Origin: Thiosocius sp963759055
Lineage (GTDB): Bacteria; Pseudomonadota; Gammaproteobacteria; Chromatiales; Chromatiaceae
DNA: 64,000 nucleotides
Direction of reading: 5' to 3'
Assembly (NCBI GenBank): GCA_963759055.1
Contig: CAVWYD010000013.1
Location: 1-64,000, forward strand
The translations under genes and the position numbers were made by a program. The notes under the pieces are model-generated. The model saw only the letters and a program-made list of their open reading frames with translations, did no database searches and was not told the origin of the DNA. This document shows, in pieces, positions 18,502 through 27,192 of this stretch. Each line of letters starts with the position of its first letter. The stretch's first letter is position 1.

Positions 18502-19233
18502 TCAAGCTTCAAGCTCGAGCTGATACAAGATACCCTTGCCATCGGTACACAGCCAGACCCGACCCTCGGCATCGATGCAGATTCCTTCGGGCACGTCGTC
18601 TTCGGAGCTCTCGATCCGATAGACGCGAACCAGCGACAAGGCTTCATCTTCCAGGCGCATCTCGGCGATGCGCCCGCTCTTTCCGCTCAGCAGCAGGATT
18701 CGACCACCTGCGTCCATCGCAACGTCGTTGAGCTCACCGATGGCCTTGCGCGCATTTTTCGGCAAACGTAACAATGACCGTTGCTTCAGAGTCTGTGCAT
18801 CGAACAGCCCGATGCGACGCGGCTTGACCTGGTGCACGGCAACCAATTCCATGTGCTCAGCGACGGTACCCGCGGCGGCGAAGGCAATGCCTTCCCAGCC
18901 CTGGTTCTTTTTTCCCGATAGCCGCGGCAGGCTTCCGAGCCTTTCTCCGTCGCGGAGATCGTGGTCTTCGACAGAAAAACGCCAGATTCCGCCATCATGC
19001 TCGGCCAGCACCAAGGCGTGCTTACCGTCAGGGGTGATTGCAATGCTCTCGAGATCGGTTAGGCCTACACCCACGTCGATATTTATCAAATCGCCATCTG
19101 GCGCGCAGTGGAAGACCCCGCGTTCGTCATCGACGACGAAGAAGGCGCCATGAGCGGCGGGTGCAAGACCGCTCGCCTCCTGGACCCCCAGGGGCCGCGT
19201 CACCTTCACGCTTACCTTGCCGTAGTGCTTCAC
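18502..19233 (-). CDS. SdiA-regulated/YjiK-like beta-propeller protein
   Basis: About 243 residues forming repeated beta-propeller-like blades: VQEASGLAPAAHGAFFVVDDERG, LTDLESIAITPDGKHALVLAEHDG, GWEGIAFAAAG and VPEGICIDAEGRVWLCTDGKG. These Glu-Ser/Glu-Gly-plus-Gly-rich turns match the SdiA-regulated (YjiK) domain. No clear signal peptide is present when the GTG at 19233 is used; GGGGGAGA precedes it by 4 nt. The longer frame would overlap the PilZ gene. Function is unknown; YjiK-like domains may bind ligands or act as phytase/esterase relatives. Confidence 0.7.
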   Translation of the reverse strand: MKHYGKVSVKVTRPLGVQEASGLAPAAHGAFFVVDDERGVFHCAPDGDLINIDVGVGLTDLESIAITPDGKHALVLAEHDGGIWRFSVEDHDLRDGERLGSLPRLSGKKNQGWEGIAFAAAGTVAEHMELVAVHQVKPRRIGLFDAQTLKQRSLLRLPKNARKAIGELNDVAMDAGGRILLLSGKSGRIAEMRLEDEALSLVRVYRIESSEDDVPEGICIDAEGRVWLCTDGKGILYQLELEA

Positions 19234-19274
19234 TTTGTCTCCCCCCACAGACGCCGCCTCAGCTCCGACGGTCG

Positions 19275-19661
19275 TCAGCGCGATATCCGCGGCTTGGCAG
19301 ACTCCACCAATGCTTCGAGGCCGGCCTGCTGACCGGAAGTCGGGTCGAGGAACCAGGCCCCGACTTGATACTCCTCGCGTGACAACCTGCGGACGTGCCT
19401 GACCCGACAATCCAGGGTCAGACCACCCTCCAGTGAAGGATTCAGGGTCCCGGGCAGAAGCAGCTGGAAACGATCGCCGGTGGTCAGTATGGACCCGCCC
19501 TGGGCAAGCGCAACGACCACATCGCGTGTCATCTGGAGACTCATGCCAATTGCTGAGATATCACAGGACCTGGCTTCAAATCGCGCGCCATCCGTGCCAC
19601 GCAGTTCGACCAACTGCGTGTACGAATAGCGGGGAGAAATGCGGCGATCTTCTTGCATCAA
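19275..19661 (-). CDS. PilZ-domain protein
   Basis: 128 residues with the PilZ cyclic-di-GMP-binding signature: an RRISPRY element near residue 6 (RxxxR) and DISAIGMSLQ near residue 34 (D/NxSxxG). No other domain is attached, so it is a stand-alone PilZ effector that would relay c-di-GMP level to a partner. The start is MMQEDRR. It lies upstream of and in line with the propeller gene (about 40 bp gap), so the two may be co-transcribed. Confidence 0.85.
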   Translation of the reverse strand: MMQEDRRISPRYSYTQLVELRGTDGARFEARSCDISAIGMSLQMTRDVVVALAQGGSILTTGDRFQLLLPGTLNPSLEGGLTLDCRVRHVRRLSREEYQVGAWFLDPTSGQQAGLEALVESAKPRISR

Positions 19662-19755
19662 AGGCGAAGTTTAACCCTAATTGCAGCAAACAACAGAGAA
19701 ACACACTACAAATGCAGCCCCCGCGACGCTATTGGCAATCCAGCCAGGGGCCCCG

Positions 19756-20136
19756 TCAGGCATCCTTTTCACCCGGCTTCCTGAGCAGGGATGCCAGATC
19801 TGCAAACGGCTGATGCTTGGCTTCCGCTGCTTTTTTGCCGTCAGCAGCATCGCCATGCGCATTGTCGAGGTACCGTGCATGTTCATTGTCGTGACAATAA
19901 AGACACAGCAGTTCCCAGTTGCTCCCGTCCGACGGATTGTTGTCGTGGTTGTGGTCACGGTGATGCACCGTGAGCTCGCGCAGGTTTTCCCGGGTGAATT
20001 CCCTCGCGCAACGCCCACAGACCCAGGGGTAAAGTTTCAAGGCCTGTTCGCGATATCCGAGTTCCCTTTCCTCGCGCGCCCGCCGCGCTTCGGCAACCAC
20101 CCGGTCAAGTTTGTCCGTGTCCGTTCCCTTTGCCAT
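19756..20136 (-). CDS. yajD: YajD-like HNH nuclease family protein
   Basis: 126 residues. The segment YPWVCGRCAREF, LRELTVHHRDHNHDNNP and NWELLCLYCHDNEHARY is near-identical in pattern to E. coli YajD: CxxC, the HNH core with a His-His pair, and CxxC for zinc. A Lys/Ala-rich C-terminal tail extends past the usual end. The biological substrate of YajD is not established. The start at the ATG complementary to 20134-20136 (MAKGTD) is favoured over the longer frame, which would run toward the next gene. Confidence 0.85.
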   Translation of the reverse strand: MAKGTDTDKLDRVVAEARRAREERELGYREQALKLYPWVCGRCAREFTRENLRELTVHHRDHNHDNNPSDGSNWELLCLYCHDNEHARYLDNAHGDAADGKKAAEAKHQPFADLASLLRKPGEKDA

Positions 20137-20248
20137 ACCTGCCGCACCCACTCCTCTTCGCCAGATTGGCGTCAGCAGGATCGAACCCGCCGCACCCGAT
20201 ATTCCACAGTCTAGACGTTCGCCTTTCCCGCTGCTCTGACCAGCCGTT

Positions 20249-21061
20249 TCAGTCCAGCCGTCTTCCGATAATTTCCCCGCCCCGGATCGCCAGCATCTCG
20301 CCTTGCGCAAGCGGATGCCATGCCTCATCGGTCAGGGGCGCGCTCGCTACCAGCGTCAATGCCTGCTGCACCGTTTTCAGAATCACACCAGAGTCCGACA
20401 TGTCCGGCACCTCTTCGGTGCAACCTCGCTCGAGCACTTGCATGCCGGGCAATACCTCTTCGGTTCCCGGCGGGATCCGGTGGTCCGAATGCGCAAACAG
20501 GGTGTCACTGTCGGCATAGAGAAAGTTGGCGATTCCCAGTTGACGCAGTCGGGATGCAAAATCGGCCACCAACTCGAATCGCTGCTCCACCGGCGGCGGT
20601 TCTTCCCCTGCAGCATCCCACAATGGCACCAGATCTTTGAGCAGACTGCAGAATGCGACTTCGGAATCGGTATCCCCTATCGGTCGAAACCGCCTCACGG
20701 CGGCGCCCGGGAGGCCGGCGAGGCCATCCAATTCCCCGTTGTGAGCGAAAACGTGGCTGCGGCCGCCCAGTTCGCGCACAAAAGGCTGGGTGTTCTGGAG
20801 CGCGCGTTCGCCCCGTGTCGCCAACCGGATATGGGAGATAACCAGCTCGCTCGGTGGCCCATGCTGCTTTATATGATCTGCCAGCCCGCTCTCACTGGCC
20901 GCGCCGGGCTCCCGAAGCAGCAGGACTTCGGGGCCGGAATAATAGCCGACTCCCCAGCCATCGCGATGCGGCCCCTCGGCGCCACCACGGCGCGCAAGAC
21001 TTTCCAGGGAGAAACCGACCGATGTCGGCATACGGCTGGACATTGCAAACAGCTCACACAT
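20249..21061 (-). CDS. class II glutamine amidotransferase (YafJ-like)
   Basis: 270 residues beginning MCELFAMSSRMPTSVGFSLE. Cys2 would be the N-terminal nucleophile after Met removal, as in Ntn-type glutaminases. HRDGWGVGYY, SHIRLATRGE and FAHNGELDG match conserved positions of the YafJ/GatB-like class II amidotransferase family, and DTDSEVAF is the further glutamine-site motif. It is a stand-alone glutaminase domain without a synthetase partner. The acceptor is unknown. It lies upstream of the YajD gene on the same strand, with a 110-bp gap. Confidence 0.85.
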   Translation of the reverse strand: MCELFAMSSRMPTSVGFSLESLARRGGAEGPHRDGWGVGYYSGPEVLLLREPGAASESGLADHIKQHGPPSELVISHIRLATRGERALQNTQPFVRELGGRSHVFAHNGELDGLAGLPGAAVRRFRPIGDTDSEVAFCSLLKDLVPLWDAAGEEPPPVEQRFELVADFASRLRQLGIANFLYADSDTLFAHSDHRIPPGTEEVLPGMQVLERGCTEEVPDMSDSGVILKTVQQALTLVASAPLTDEAWHPLAQGEMLAIRGGEIIGRRLD

Positions 21062-21242
21062 GATTACCTAACCCTTCTCTCCCAAAGAGGACCCACACAG
21101 ACAGGATAAACCGAATCGGCTGTGGACCCGCACCGATTCGGGCGGGCGGCCATCGGCACTGCCAGGTACCGACCAAATTGCAGTGCCTGTCTCGATCCGG
21201 TTAGATAGTCATCCCAGTCTCTGCCAGGCGCAAGAAAAGGCG

Positions 21243-22016
21243 ATGGCCAAATTACGTTTCTACGCGGAGCTCAACGACTACCTGTCGCCAAAGCTGCGCA
21301 GGCAAGACATCGGTATCCATTTAGCGGGACCCTGCCCCGTCAGGCATCTGATCGAGACACGTGGTGTGCCGCATACCGAGGTCGAGGTCATTCTGATAAA
21401 CGGTGTCTCGGTCGATCTGGAGGCGCCGGTCCACGACGGCGATCTTGTCAGCGTCTATCCGATGTTCGAGGCGCTGGACGTCTCGCCGCTCCTCCGGCTG
21501 AGGCCGGAACCATTGCGTGAGCCCAGGTTCTTTGCCGATGCACAGCTGGGGCGTCTGGCCAGATATCTGCGTCTGCTCGGCTTAGATACCCGCTATGAAA
21601 ACTCCATCGACGATGCCGAGCTGGTGCGCCGGGCTGGCACGGAAAGGCGCATCATCCTCAGTCGCGACCGCGCATTGCTCATGCGTCGAGATGTCACGCA
21701 CGGGTGTCATATCCGTCAGGATGACACCATGGAACAGCTTGCCCGTGTGATTCTGCGCTGTGATCTCGCACGCGCATGTCATCCGTTCACACGCTGTATC
21801 GAGTGCAACGGTCGCCTGGAGCCCGTCAGCAAGGAAGAAGTGGCAGATAGGCTGGAACCCGAGACCGCTGCCTGCTTTGACGAATTCTGGCGCTGTGAGC
21901 GTTGCAGTCGCGTCTACTGGAAAGGCAGTCATTACGAACGCCTGCAACGACTGGTGACTGCCATGCTGGACGACGCGCAACAGAATGCGCAGGACTCAGG
22001 CCTTGGCCGGCGCTGA
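21243..22016 (+). CDS. Mut7-C RNase-domain protein with N-terminal ubiquitin-like domain
   Basis: 257 residues. Residues 1-80 form a ubiquitin/ThiS-like beta-grasp (KLRFYAELNDYL, VEVILINGVSVDLEAPVHDGDLVSVYPMF). The rest is a Mut7-C PIN-like ribonuclease domain (FFADAQLGRLARYLRLLGLDT, IILSRDRALLMRR) with acidic residues and a zinc ribbon of two CxxC pairs (RCIEC, RCERC). The combination is known in bacteria but the RNA substrate is not. The ATG at 21243 is chosen. Its 3' end overlaps the arsJ 3' end by about 20 bp (convergent). Confidence 0.85.
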   Translation: MAKLRFYAELNDYLSPKLRRQDIGIHLAGPCPVRHLIETRGVPHTEVEVILINGVSVDLEAPVHDGDLVSVYPMFEALDVSPLLRLRPEPLREPRFFADAQLGRLARYLRLLGLDTRYENSIDDAELVRRAGTERRIILSRDRALLMRRDVTHGCHIRQDDTMEQLARVILRCDLARACHPFTRCIECNGRLEPVSKEEVADRLEPETAACFDEFWRCERCSRVYWKGSHYERLQRLVTAMLDDAQQNAQDSGLGRR

Positions 22017-23207
22017 GACCTCGGGAAGTCGCAGCGAAAGCAACAGGGTCAGGAGCACGAATATCCCCGACCACCACAGGCAGCCCTCGAGACCATACTG
22101 CTGGTAGGCCCAACCCGACAGGATGGTCCCGGTGAGCCGACCGCCCGCATTGGCCATGTAATAAAAACCAACGTTCATCGAGACCTTGTCGAAGTCCGAA
22201 TAGGCCAGGATGAGATACGAATGCACCGCCGAGTTCACCGCAAACACGATCCCGAACAGGACCAGACCGAGGATCACCACCAGTTCCGGGTCCCAGCCCT
22301 GCGCCAGCGCGAGCGCCATGCCCATGGGAAGCAGCGCCAAAATAAACGCCCAGACCCTCGCCGTGCTGCCACCGGGCCCGCCACCGTGGTGACTGCGACG
22401 CAGCAGCTTGGGGGCCGATGCCTGTACGATACCGTAACCGATCACCCAGAAAGCGAAGAAACCACCCACCTGTGTGAACGACCAGCCGAGCACCGAGTAC
22501 AGAAACACCGGCAGCCCGACCACGAACCAGACATCGCGAGAGCCGAACAGGAAGAACCGGGCCGCCGAGAGCCAGTTGATCTCGGGACGCTTGGAAAAGA
22601 CCTCGGTAAATTTCGGCTTGGACTTCATTTTGCCGACACCCGATGGCAGCAGCAGCATGGTGGTCATCAGCACCAGTGCCAACAATCCGGCCAGGGTAAA
22701 CAGCGTGTTACGAAACCCGATCCACTCCAAAAGGGCGGCACCAATGAAGAAGCCGGCGCCCTTGAGCGCATTCTTCGAGCCCGTCAGAACGGCCACGTAT
22801 TTGAAAAGCCTGGACTCTCCACCACTGCCCGCCAGGGTCTTCACGCTGGCCTTGGCGGACATCTTGTTGAGGTCCTTGGCGATGCCGGACAGGGCCTGTG
22901 CCGCCATCACATAGGGCACGCTCAGCCAGATGTCCGGTACCGTCAGCATCAATAGTGCGACAACCTGCATGCCCATGCCGATATGCATGGTCAGATTGAG
23001 TCCGATACGTGCCCCGAGCCAGCCGCCGACCAGGTTGGTAACGATGCCGAAGAACTCGTAGAACAGGAACAGCATCGCCACTTCGAAGGGCGAATAACCG
23101 AGCTGATGAAAATACAACACCACCAGCATGCGGATGGCCCCGTCGGTGACCGTAAAGGCCCAGTAGCCGCCGGTTACCACCAGATAATTGCGCAGGCTGC
23201 TGTCCAT
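21996..23207 (-). CDS. arsJ: ArsJ organoarsenical efflux MFS transporter
   Basis: 403-residue major facilitator with about 12 hydrophobic helices. The N-terminus (LRNYLVVTGGYWAFTVTDGAIRML) and the LNKMSAKASVKTL element match ArsJ, which exports 1-arseno-3-phosphoglycerate. That unstable sugar arsenate is made by the GAPDH encoded directly upstream (gap about 50 bp), so arsenate leaves the cell as an organic adduct and then hydrolyses outside. Gene order arsR-gapdh-arsJ is typical of this pathway. Assignment rests on sequence pattern and context. Confidence 0.9.
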   Translation of the reverse strand: MDSSLRNYLVVTGGYWAFTVTDGAIRMLVVLYFHQLGYSPFEVAMLFLFYEFFGIVTNLVGGWLGARIGLNLTMHIGMGMQVVALLMLTVPDIWLSVPYVMAAQALSGIAKDLNKMSAKASVKTLAGSGGESRLFKYVAVLTGSKNALKGAGFFIGAALLEWIGFRNTLFTLAGLLALVLMTTMLLLPSGVGKMKSKPKFTEVFSKRPEINWLSAARFFLFGSRDVWFVVGLPVFLYSVLGWSFTQVGGFFAFWVIGYGIVQASAPKLLRRSHHGGGPGGSTARVWAFILALLPMGMALALAQGWDPELVVILGLVLFGIVFAVNSAVHSYLILAYSDFDKVSMNVGFYYMANAGGRLTGTILSGWAYQQYGLEGCLWWSGIFVLLTLLLSLRLPEVSAPAKA

Positions 23208-23256
23208 TAGCTGCCTACCAACATGCCAATCTGTGCGGGGGGCTGACGGTGCATAC

Positions 23257-24261
23257 TCAGAGATCAGCCGCGATCTTTCCGACGATATCCATCATCCGGC
23301 ACACATAGCCCCACTCATTGTCATACCAGGCATAGACCTTCAATTGGGTGCCATCGATGACCATGGTGGAAAGGGCATCAACGATCGACGAGCGTGGGTC
23401 ATTGACATAGTCGACGGAGACCAGGGGCCGCTCCTCATAACCCAGAATTCCCTTCAACTCCCCCTCCGCGGCCTGCCGGAAAAGGCCGTTCACCTCTTCC
23501 GCTGTCACCGGACGCGCGGTCTCGATAACCAGATCTGTCAACGAGGCATTCAGCAGCGGGACGCGCACGGCATGACCGTTCAATTTTCCCTCGAGTTCGG
23601 GGAAGATCTTGGTAATGGCCCTGGCCGACCCCGTCGTGGTGGGAATCAACGAATTCCCGCATGCACGTGCCCGCCTGAGATCCTTGTGACCCTTGTCGAC
23701 GATGATCTGGGTATTGGTGATGTCATGGATCGTGGTCATGCAGCCGTGCACGATACCGATCTGCTCATGGATCACCTTTATGACAGGGGCAAGACAGTTG
23801 GTGGTGCACGAGGCCGCCGTGACCAGGTGGTGCACATCGGGGTCGTAAAGATGGTCGTTGATGCCGTACACGATGTTCAGCGCGCCATCGGTAGGCGCAG
23901 CAACCAGGACCTTTTTCACCCCCTGGTCAAAATAGGCCTGAAGCGTTTCTGGCTTCTTGTGGTGTTTGCCCGTGGCCTCGATCACGACATCGCAGCCGGA
24001 CCAGTCAGTATCTGCGATCGCTGCGTTGCTGCTGTAGGAAATGCTCGTATCGCCAATGAGCATGCCGCGGTCATCCGCGGAACACGTTACCGACCAGGTG
24101 CCATGTATGGAATCGAACTTGAGCAGGTGCGCAGAGCCTGCGGCATCCGTCGCCGTCTCATTCACCTGAACCACGGTATAGGCCTCACTCTCCCATCCCG
24201 CACGCACGCCCAGCCGACCCATGCGGCCAAAACCGTTGATACCGACACGAATAGTCATCAA
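23257..24261 (-). CDS. gapdh: ArsJ-associated glyceraldehyde-3-phosphate dehydrogenase
   Basis: 334 residues. NAD-binding GINGFGRMGR at the N-terminus, catalytic Cys in AASCTTNCLAP near residue 151, and GTQLKVYAWYDNEWGY at the C-terminus are classic GAPDH motifs. It lies between arsR and arsJ, so it is likely the dedicated enzyme that uses arsenate in place of phosphate to form 1-arseno-3-phosphoglycerate for ArsJ. A role as the housekeeping GAPDH or in the Calvin cycle cannot be excluded from sequence alone. The start is MMTIRV; the second Met is an equal alternative. Confidence 0.92.
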   Translation of the reverse strand: MMTIRVGINGFGRMGRLGVRAGWESEAYTVVQVNETATDAAGSAHLLKFDSIHGTWSVTCSADDRGMLIGDTSISYSSNAAIADTDWSGCDVVIEATGKHHKKPETLQAYFDQGVKKVLVAAPTDGALNIVYGINDHLYDPDVHHLVTAASCTTNCLAPVIKVIHEQIGIVHGCMTTIHDITNTQIIVDKGHKDLRRARACGNSLIPTTTGSARAITKIFPELEGKLNGHAVRVPLLNASLTDLVIETARPVTAEEVNGLFRQAAEGELKGILGYEERPLVSVDYVNDPRSSIVDALSTMVIDGTQLKVYAWYDNEWGYVCRMMDIVGKIAADL

Positions 24262-24287
24262 AAAAAGCCTTTCTCAGTTAATTTCAT

Positions 24288-24641
24288 TCAGACGCAGCGG
24301 GTCTGGCCCTGCTGGCTGGAACTCTGCGCCAGCGCCGCCAGATCACTTTCATAGGGCTGCAGCCCCGCCACACCCTGGGCAGTCTCATCAAGCAATGCGA
24401 CGACCCATGCGGGAAGTTCGGGGTTGACCCTGTAATGGACCCACAGACCGTCTTTACGGTCAAATACCAGCCCGGCCTGACGCAGCTGGGCTAGATGCCG
24501 GGACATATGCGGTTGGGCGGCACCAATGGCATGCGTCAGATCACACACGCACAACTCCTCGTAGGTACGCAGCAAAAGCACGCAGCGCAGCCTGGTATCG
24601 TGCGACAAGGCCGCGAACAGTTCGGTGGGCAATACATTCAC
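24288..24641 (-). CDS. arsR: ArsR-family arsenite-responsive repressor
   Basis: 117-residue ArsR/SmtB winged-helix repressor. The metalloid-binding motif ELCVCDL (Cys31 and Cys33) sits at the start of the recognition region, followed by HTH residues AAQPHMSRHLAQLRQAGLVFDRKDG and the wing WVHYRV. These match the E. coli R773 ArsR type of arsenite sensor. The frame opens with GTG at 24641. It is the first gene of arsR-gapdh-arsJ and has an inverted-repeat candidate operator immediately upstream, suggesting autoregulation. Confidence 0.92.
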   Translation of the reverse strand: MNVLPTELFAALSHDTRLRCVLLLRTYEELCVCDLTHAIGAAQPHMSRHLAQLRQAGLVFDRKDGLWVHYRVNPELPAWVVALLDETAQGVAGLQPYESDLAALAQSSSQQGQTRCV

Positions 24642-24650
24642 TCAGCCGAA

Positions 24651-24670
24651 TATATTGCCAGTCGCATATA
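24651..24670 (-). promoter_or_regulatory. candidate ArsR operator
   Basis: TATATTGCCAGTCGCATATA is an imperfect inverted repeat (TATAT-GC arms) starting 10 bp upstream of the arsR start codon. Position and symmetry fit an ArsR autoregulatory site; there is no direct evidence of binding. Confidence 0.45.
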
Positions 24671-24778
24671 GTGTCAAACGAAACACTGCTTTTGCTTTAC
24701 CCGCATTGCCGCACCCAGCCCGCGCAAGGTAGATGTCGGGATCAGGCGGGCAGTCTGACGGTTTACTCGCCAGCCAAT

Positions 24779-25282
24779 TCAGTCTGAACTGACGGGGATG
24801 CGCCGACGCTTGGCACGTTGGTGCTTGGGCAGTGAGACGCTCAGGACGCCAAGCCGATAACTTGCCTTGGCTGCGTTTCCGTCCACCGCCACCGGTAGTG
24901 GCACGGCGCGCTCGAAACTTCCGTAGGCACATTCCATGACATGGAAGCGACCTTCGGTGCGGTCACTCTCCACCCGCTTCTCTCCACGTATGACGAGGTA
25001 ATCATCGATCACATCGACATTGAAGTTGTCTTTGACCATGCCGGGCACTTCCAGCCGCACGGTAACCTCGTCTTCATCTTCCTTCACTTCGGCGGCCAGA
25101 AATCCCCAGTCGGAGGAGTGACGAATGACCTGATCCTCCCAGGTATCCAGTTGACCCTGTTTGGCAAGGGGATGAAAACGGGTCATCGCATGCTCTGCCC
25201 TCTCGCGCAGTTTATGCCAGCCTTCAGTGAGGTTTTCCCAGGTTTTGCTCAGGCTGCTGCGAAATTGATCCAAGGTGCTCAT
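24779..25282 (-). CDS. Hsp20/alpha-crystallin-family small heat-shock protein (copy 2)
   Basis: 167-residue ATP-independent holdase. The N-terminal 75 residues are helical and charged, and the alpha-crystallin domain follows (VTVRLEVPGMVKDNFNVDVIDDYLVIRGEKRVES near residues 75-110, then RAVPLPVAVDGNAAKASYRLGVLSVSLPK), ending in a basic tail. The C-terminal IxI-type anchor is represented only by RRIPVSS. A strong GGAGG lies before the ATG. It is the last gene of hsp20-cbpA-cbpM-hsp20. Confidence 0.88.
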   Translation of the reverse strand: MSTLDQFRSSLSKTWENLTEGWHKLRERAEHAMTRFHPLAKQGQLDTWEDQVIRHSSDWGFLAAEVKEDEDEVTVRLEVPGMVKDNFNVDVIDDYLVIRGEKRVESDRTEGRFHVMECAYGSFERAVPLPVAVDGNAAKASYRLGVLSVSLPKHQRAKRRRIPVSSD

Positions 25283-25313
25283 CTTGCCTCCTTACGCCCA
25301 ATCAACCAGCGTT

Positions 25314-25631
25314 TCAGCGCTGAAATACCAATGCCTCCAGCAGTCGTACGCGCTCGCGCAGCTGCTGCATTTCATCCAGCAGGTCAATGGCCAGCGCAGC
25401 GCCCGCCGGATTGATTCCGAGGTCACGCTCCAACCTGAGTGCACTCAGTGCCCTGCCAAGGTCGCCGCTGCCGAATTTCCACTCTTGTTGACTTGGGCCG
25501 CGCGGACTCAGGACACCCTCGGCCACAAGTACCAGGATCTCATCTGTCTCAACACCGCAGCAGCGTGAAATTTCCGTAAGCGAAAAGCTGTACTCGATGT
25601 CCGGCTGGTATGTCTCTTTCTCTCCGGCCAC
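25314..25631 (-). CDS. cbpM: chaperone modulator CbpM
   Basis: 105-residue MerR-like winged-helix protein; CbpM inhibits the co-chaperone CbpA by binding its J domain. The pattern FSLTEISRCCGVETDEILVLVAEGVLSPRG and a C-terminal heptad helix (LDEMQQLRERVRLLEAL) match the family. It begins at a GTG one base after the cbpA stop codon, as expected for coupled translation, and CbpA/CbpM adjacency is typical. Confidence 0.9.
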   Translation of the reverse strand: MAGEKETYQPDIEYSFSLTEISRCCGVETDEILVLVAEGVLSPRGPSQQEWKFGSGDLGRALSALRLERDLGINPAGAALAIDLLDEMQQLRERVRLLEALVFQR

Positions 25632-25632
25632 G

Positions 25633-26592
25633 TCAACCTCCCAGGTGCAAGCGCGGATTGAAAGAGGTCTCGAGCGCCATCTTTTCGTACAAGGCCTTCA
25701 TCTCGTCGCTGTCGGCCGGCGGCGTGATGATCTGCAGCACCGCATACTGATCGCCGGGTGCCTCTCCGGGGACCGGGAGGCCGCGCCCCTTCAGCCGTAG
25801 TTTCTGACCGCTGCGCGCGCCGGCGGCGATATTGAGGTCCACTGTCCCACCCAGCGTCGGGACCTTGACCTTGGCCCCCAATGCGGCCTCCCAGGGCGTG
25901 ATCGGCAGATTCAGAAACACATCTTTGCCTTCGACCTGGTAACGCGGGTGGGGCTTGAGCCAAACCTCGAGGAACAGGTCACCCGCCGGGCCGCCGTTGT
26001 AACCCGCACCACCCTGGCCGGCGAGTCGGATTCGCTTGCCCGATATGACGCCGCGGGGGATCTTGACCTGCAATTTGCGTAGTTTCTCAGTCAGGTGCCC
26101 ATGCGCGTCATATTCCGGGACCCGCAACTGCAGACTCAGGGTGGCGCCGTTGAATGCATCTTCCAGACTGACATCGATCTTCGAGTGGTGGTCCTCACCA
26201 CGCCCACGGGCATGTGCCGCGCGGGAAAAACCACCGCTGTGGAAGCCCCCTCCGCGCCCGAAAAGCGATTCGAAGAAATCGGAGAAATCCGCCTGCCCCG
26301 GCCCAGCGTGCCCGCCCCCGGAAAACTCAAATCCAGCATCCCAATCCGGCGGCGGCCTGAAGTCCTGGCCCGCCTGCCAGTTACGGCCCAGCTGATCGTA
26401 GGCGGCACGCTTTTCCGGGTCCTTGAGTACCTCGTAGGCCTCACCGAGTTCCTTGAAACGGGCCTCCGCGTCGGCCGCCTTGCTGACATCGGGATGAAAT
26501 TTGCGCGCCAGCTTGCGGTAGGCGCGCCTGATTTCGTCCTGGGTGGCGCCACGCGCCACGCCCATGACAGCGTAGTAATCCTTGTAGTCCAT
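25633..26592 (-). CDS. cbpA: DnaJ-class curved DNA-binding protein CbpA
   Basis: 319 residues. An N-terminal J domain has the Hsp70-stimulating HPD motif (KFHPDVSKAADAEARF, near residue 33), then a Gly/Phe-rich linker (residues 75-120), then two C-terminal beta substrate-binding domains (KLQVKIPRGVISGKRIRLAGQGG, VDLNIAAGARSGQKLRLKGRG). The zinc-finger repeats of DnaJ are absent, as in CbpA. It acts with DnaK and is likely modulated by the adjacent CbpM. Confidence 0.93.
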   Translation of the reverse strand: MDYKDYYAVMGVARGATQDEIRRAYRKLARKFHPDVSKAADAEARFKELGEAYEVLKDPEKRAAYDQLGRNWQAGQDFRPPPDWDAGFEFSGGGHAGPGQADFSDFFESLFGRGGGFHSGGFSRAAHARGRGEDHHSKIDVSLEDAFNGATLSLQLRVPEYDAHGHLTEKLRKLQVKIPRGVISGKRIRLAGQGGAGYNGGPAGDLFLEVWLKPHPRYQVEGKDVFLNLPITPWEAALGAKVKVPTLGGTVDLNIAAGARSGQKLRLKGRGLPVPGEAPGDQYAVLQIITPPADSDEMKALYEKMALETSFNPRLHLGG

Positions 26593-26684
26593 TAACCGTC
26601 GCCTATAGTGGCCAACCCATCGTCAGCGGACCGCCCAACAAGGCCCGGCGCCGCCAACCTGCACGGCACCGGGCACGTCGGTGC

Positions 26685-27119
26685 TCAGCTGTTGACCGAG
26701 ATCTTACGCGGCTGCACCTGCTCCTGCTTGGCGATTCTGACTTCGAGCACACCGTTGTTGCTCTTGGCCGAGATCTTTTCGGCATCGGCAGTGTCGGGCA
26801 GGCTGAAACGCCGGTAGAAGCTGCCAAAGCTCCTCTCTACGCGCTTGTAGCCTTCGCGTTCATCTTTCTTTTCGGACTCTTTTTCGCCCTTGATCGTCAG
26901 CATACCGTTTTCCATATGGACCTCAATATCATTGGGATCCACACCCGGAATATCGGCCACGATGACAAAGCTGTCTTTCTCTTCCTTGATATCAACGGCA
27001 GGAACCCAATCGCTGGTGGCTACACTGCTGCCCTCGGCGGTACGGGTATCCACTGCACGATCCATTTCGCGGCGCATCTGATCAAGCAGGTTCCAGGGCT
27101 CATATTTCATAAGTGTCAT
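26685..27119 (-). CDS. Hsp20/alpha-crystallin-family small heat-shock protein (copy 1)
   Basis: 144 residues with a complete alpha-crystallin domain: WVPAVDIKEEKDSFVIVADIPGVDPNDIEVHMENGMLTIKGEKE-type pattern, then RVERSFGSFYRRFSLPD and a C-terminal RKISVNS. It is a holdase that keeps unfolding proteins soluble. AGGAG sits 9 nt before ATG at 27119. It is the first gene of the heat-shock cluster and has a sigma-32-like promoter about 75 bp upstream. It differs from copy 2 in length and N-terminus. Confidence 0.93.
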   Translation of the reverse strand: MTLMKYEPWNLLDQMRREMDRAVDTRTAEGSSVATSDWVPAVDIKEEKDSFVIVADIPGVDPNDIEVHMENGMLTIKGEKESEKKDEREGYKRVERSFGSFYRRFSLPDTADAEKISAKSNNGVLEVRIAKQEQVQPRKISVNS

Positions 27120-27192
27120 GGCTCTAACTCCTCTGCAAAGGCGCTGGCGTTGTGCAGCGCATCACAGGGGGTCCTCGCCCCCTTCCTAGCTA

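Noticed and set aside
20160..20250. tRNA-like GGGTTCGATCC with CTGACGCCA downstream on the minus strand
   Set aside because: The T-arm does not form a proper 5-bp stem and no acceptor, D-arm or anticodon arm can be paired; the match is a chance T-loop motif.
23188..24354. 388-codon plus-strand frame opposite gapdh and arsR
   Set aside because: Antisense shadow of well-supported arsenic genes; no recognisable domain.
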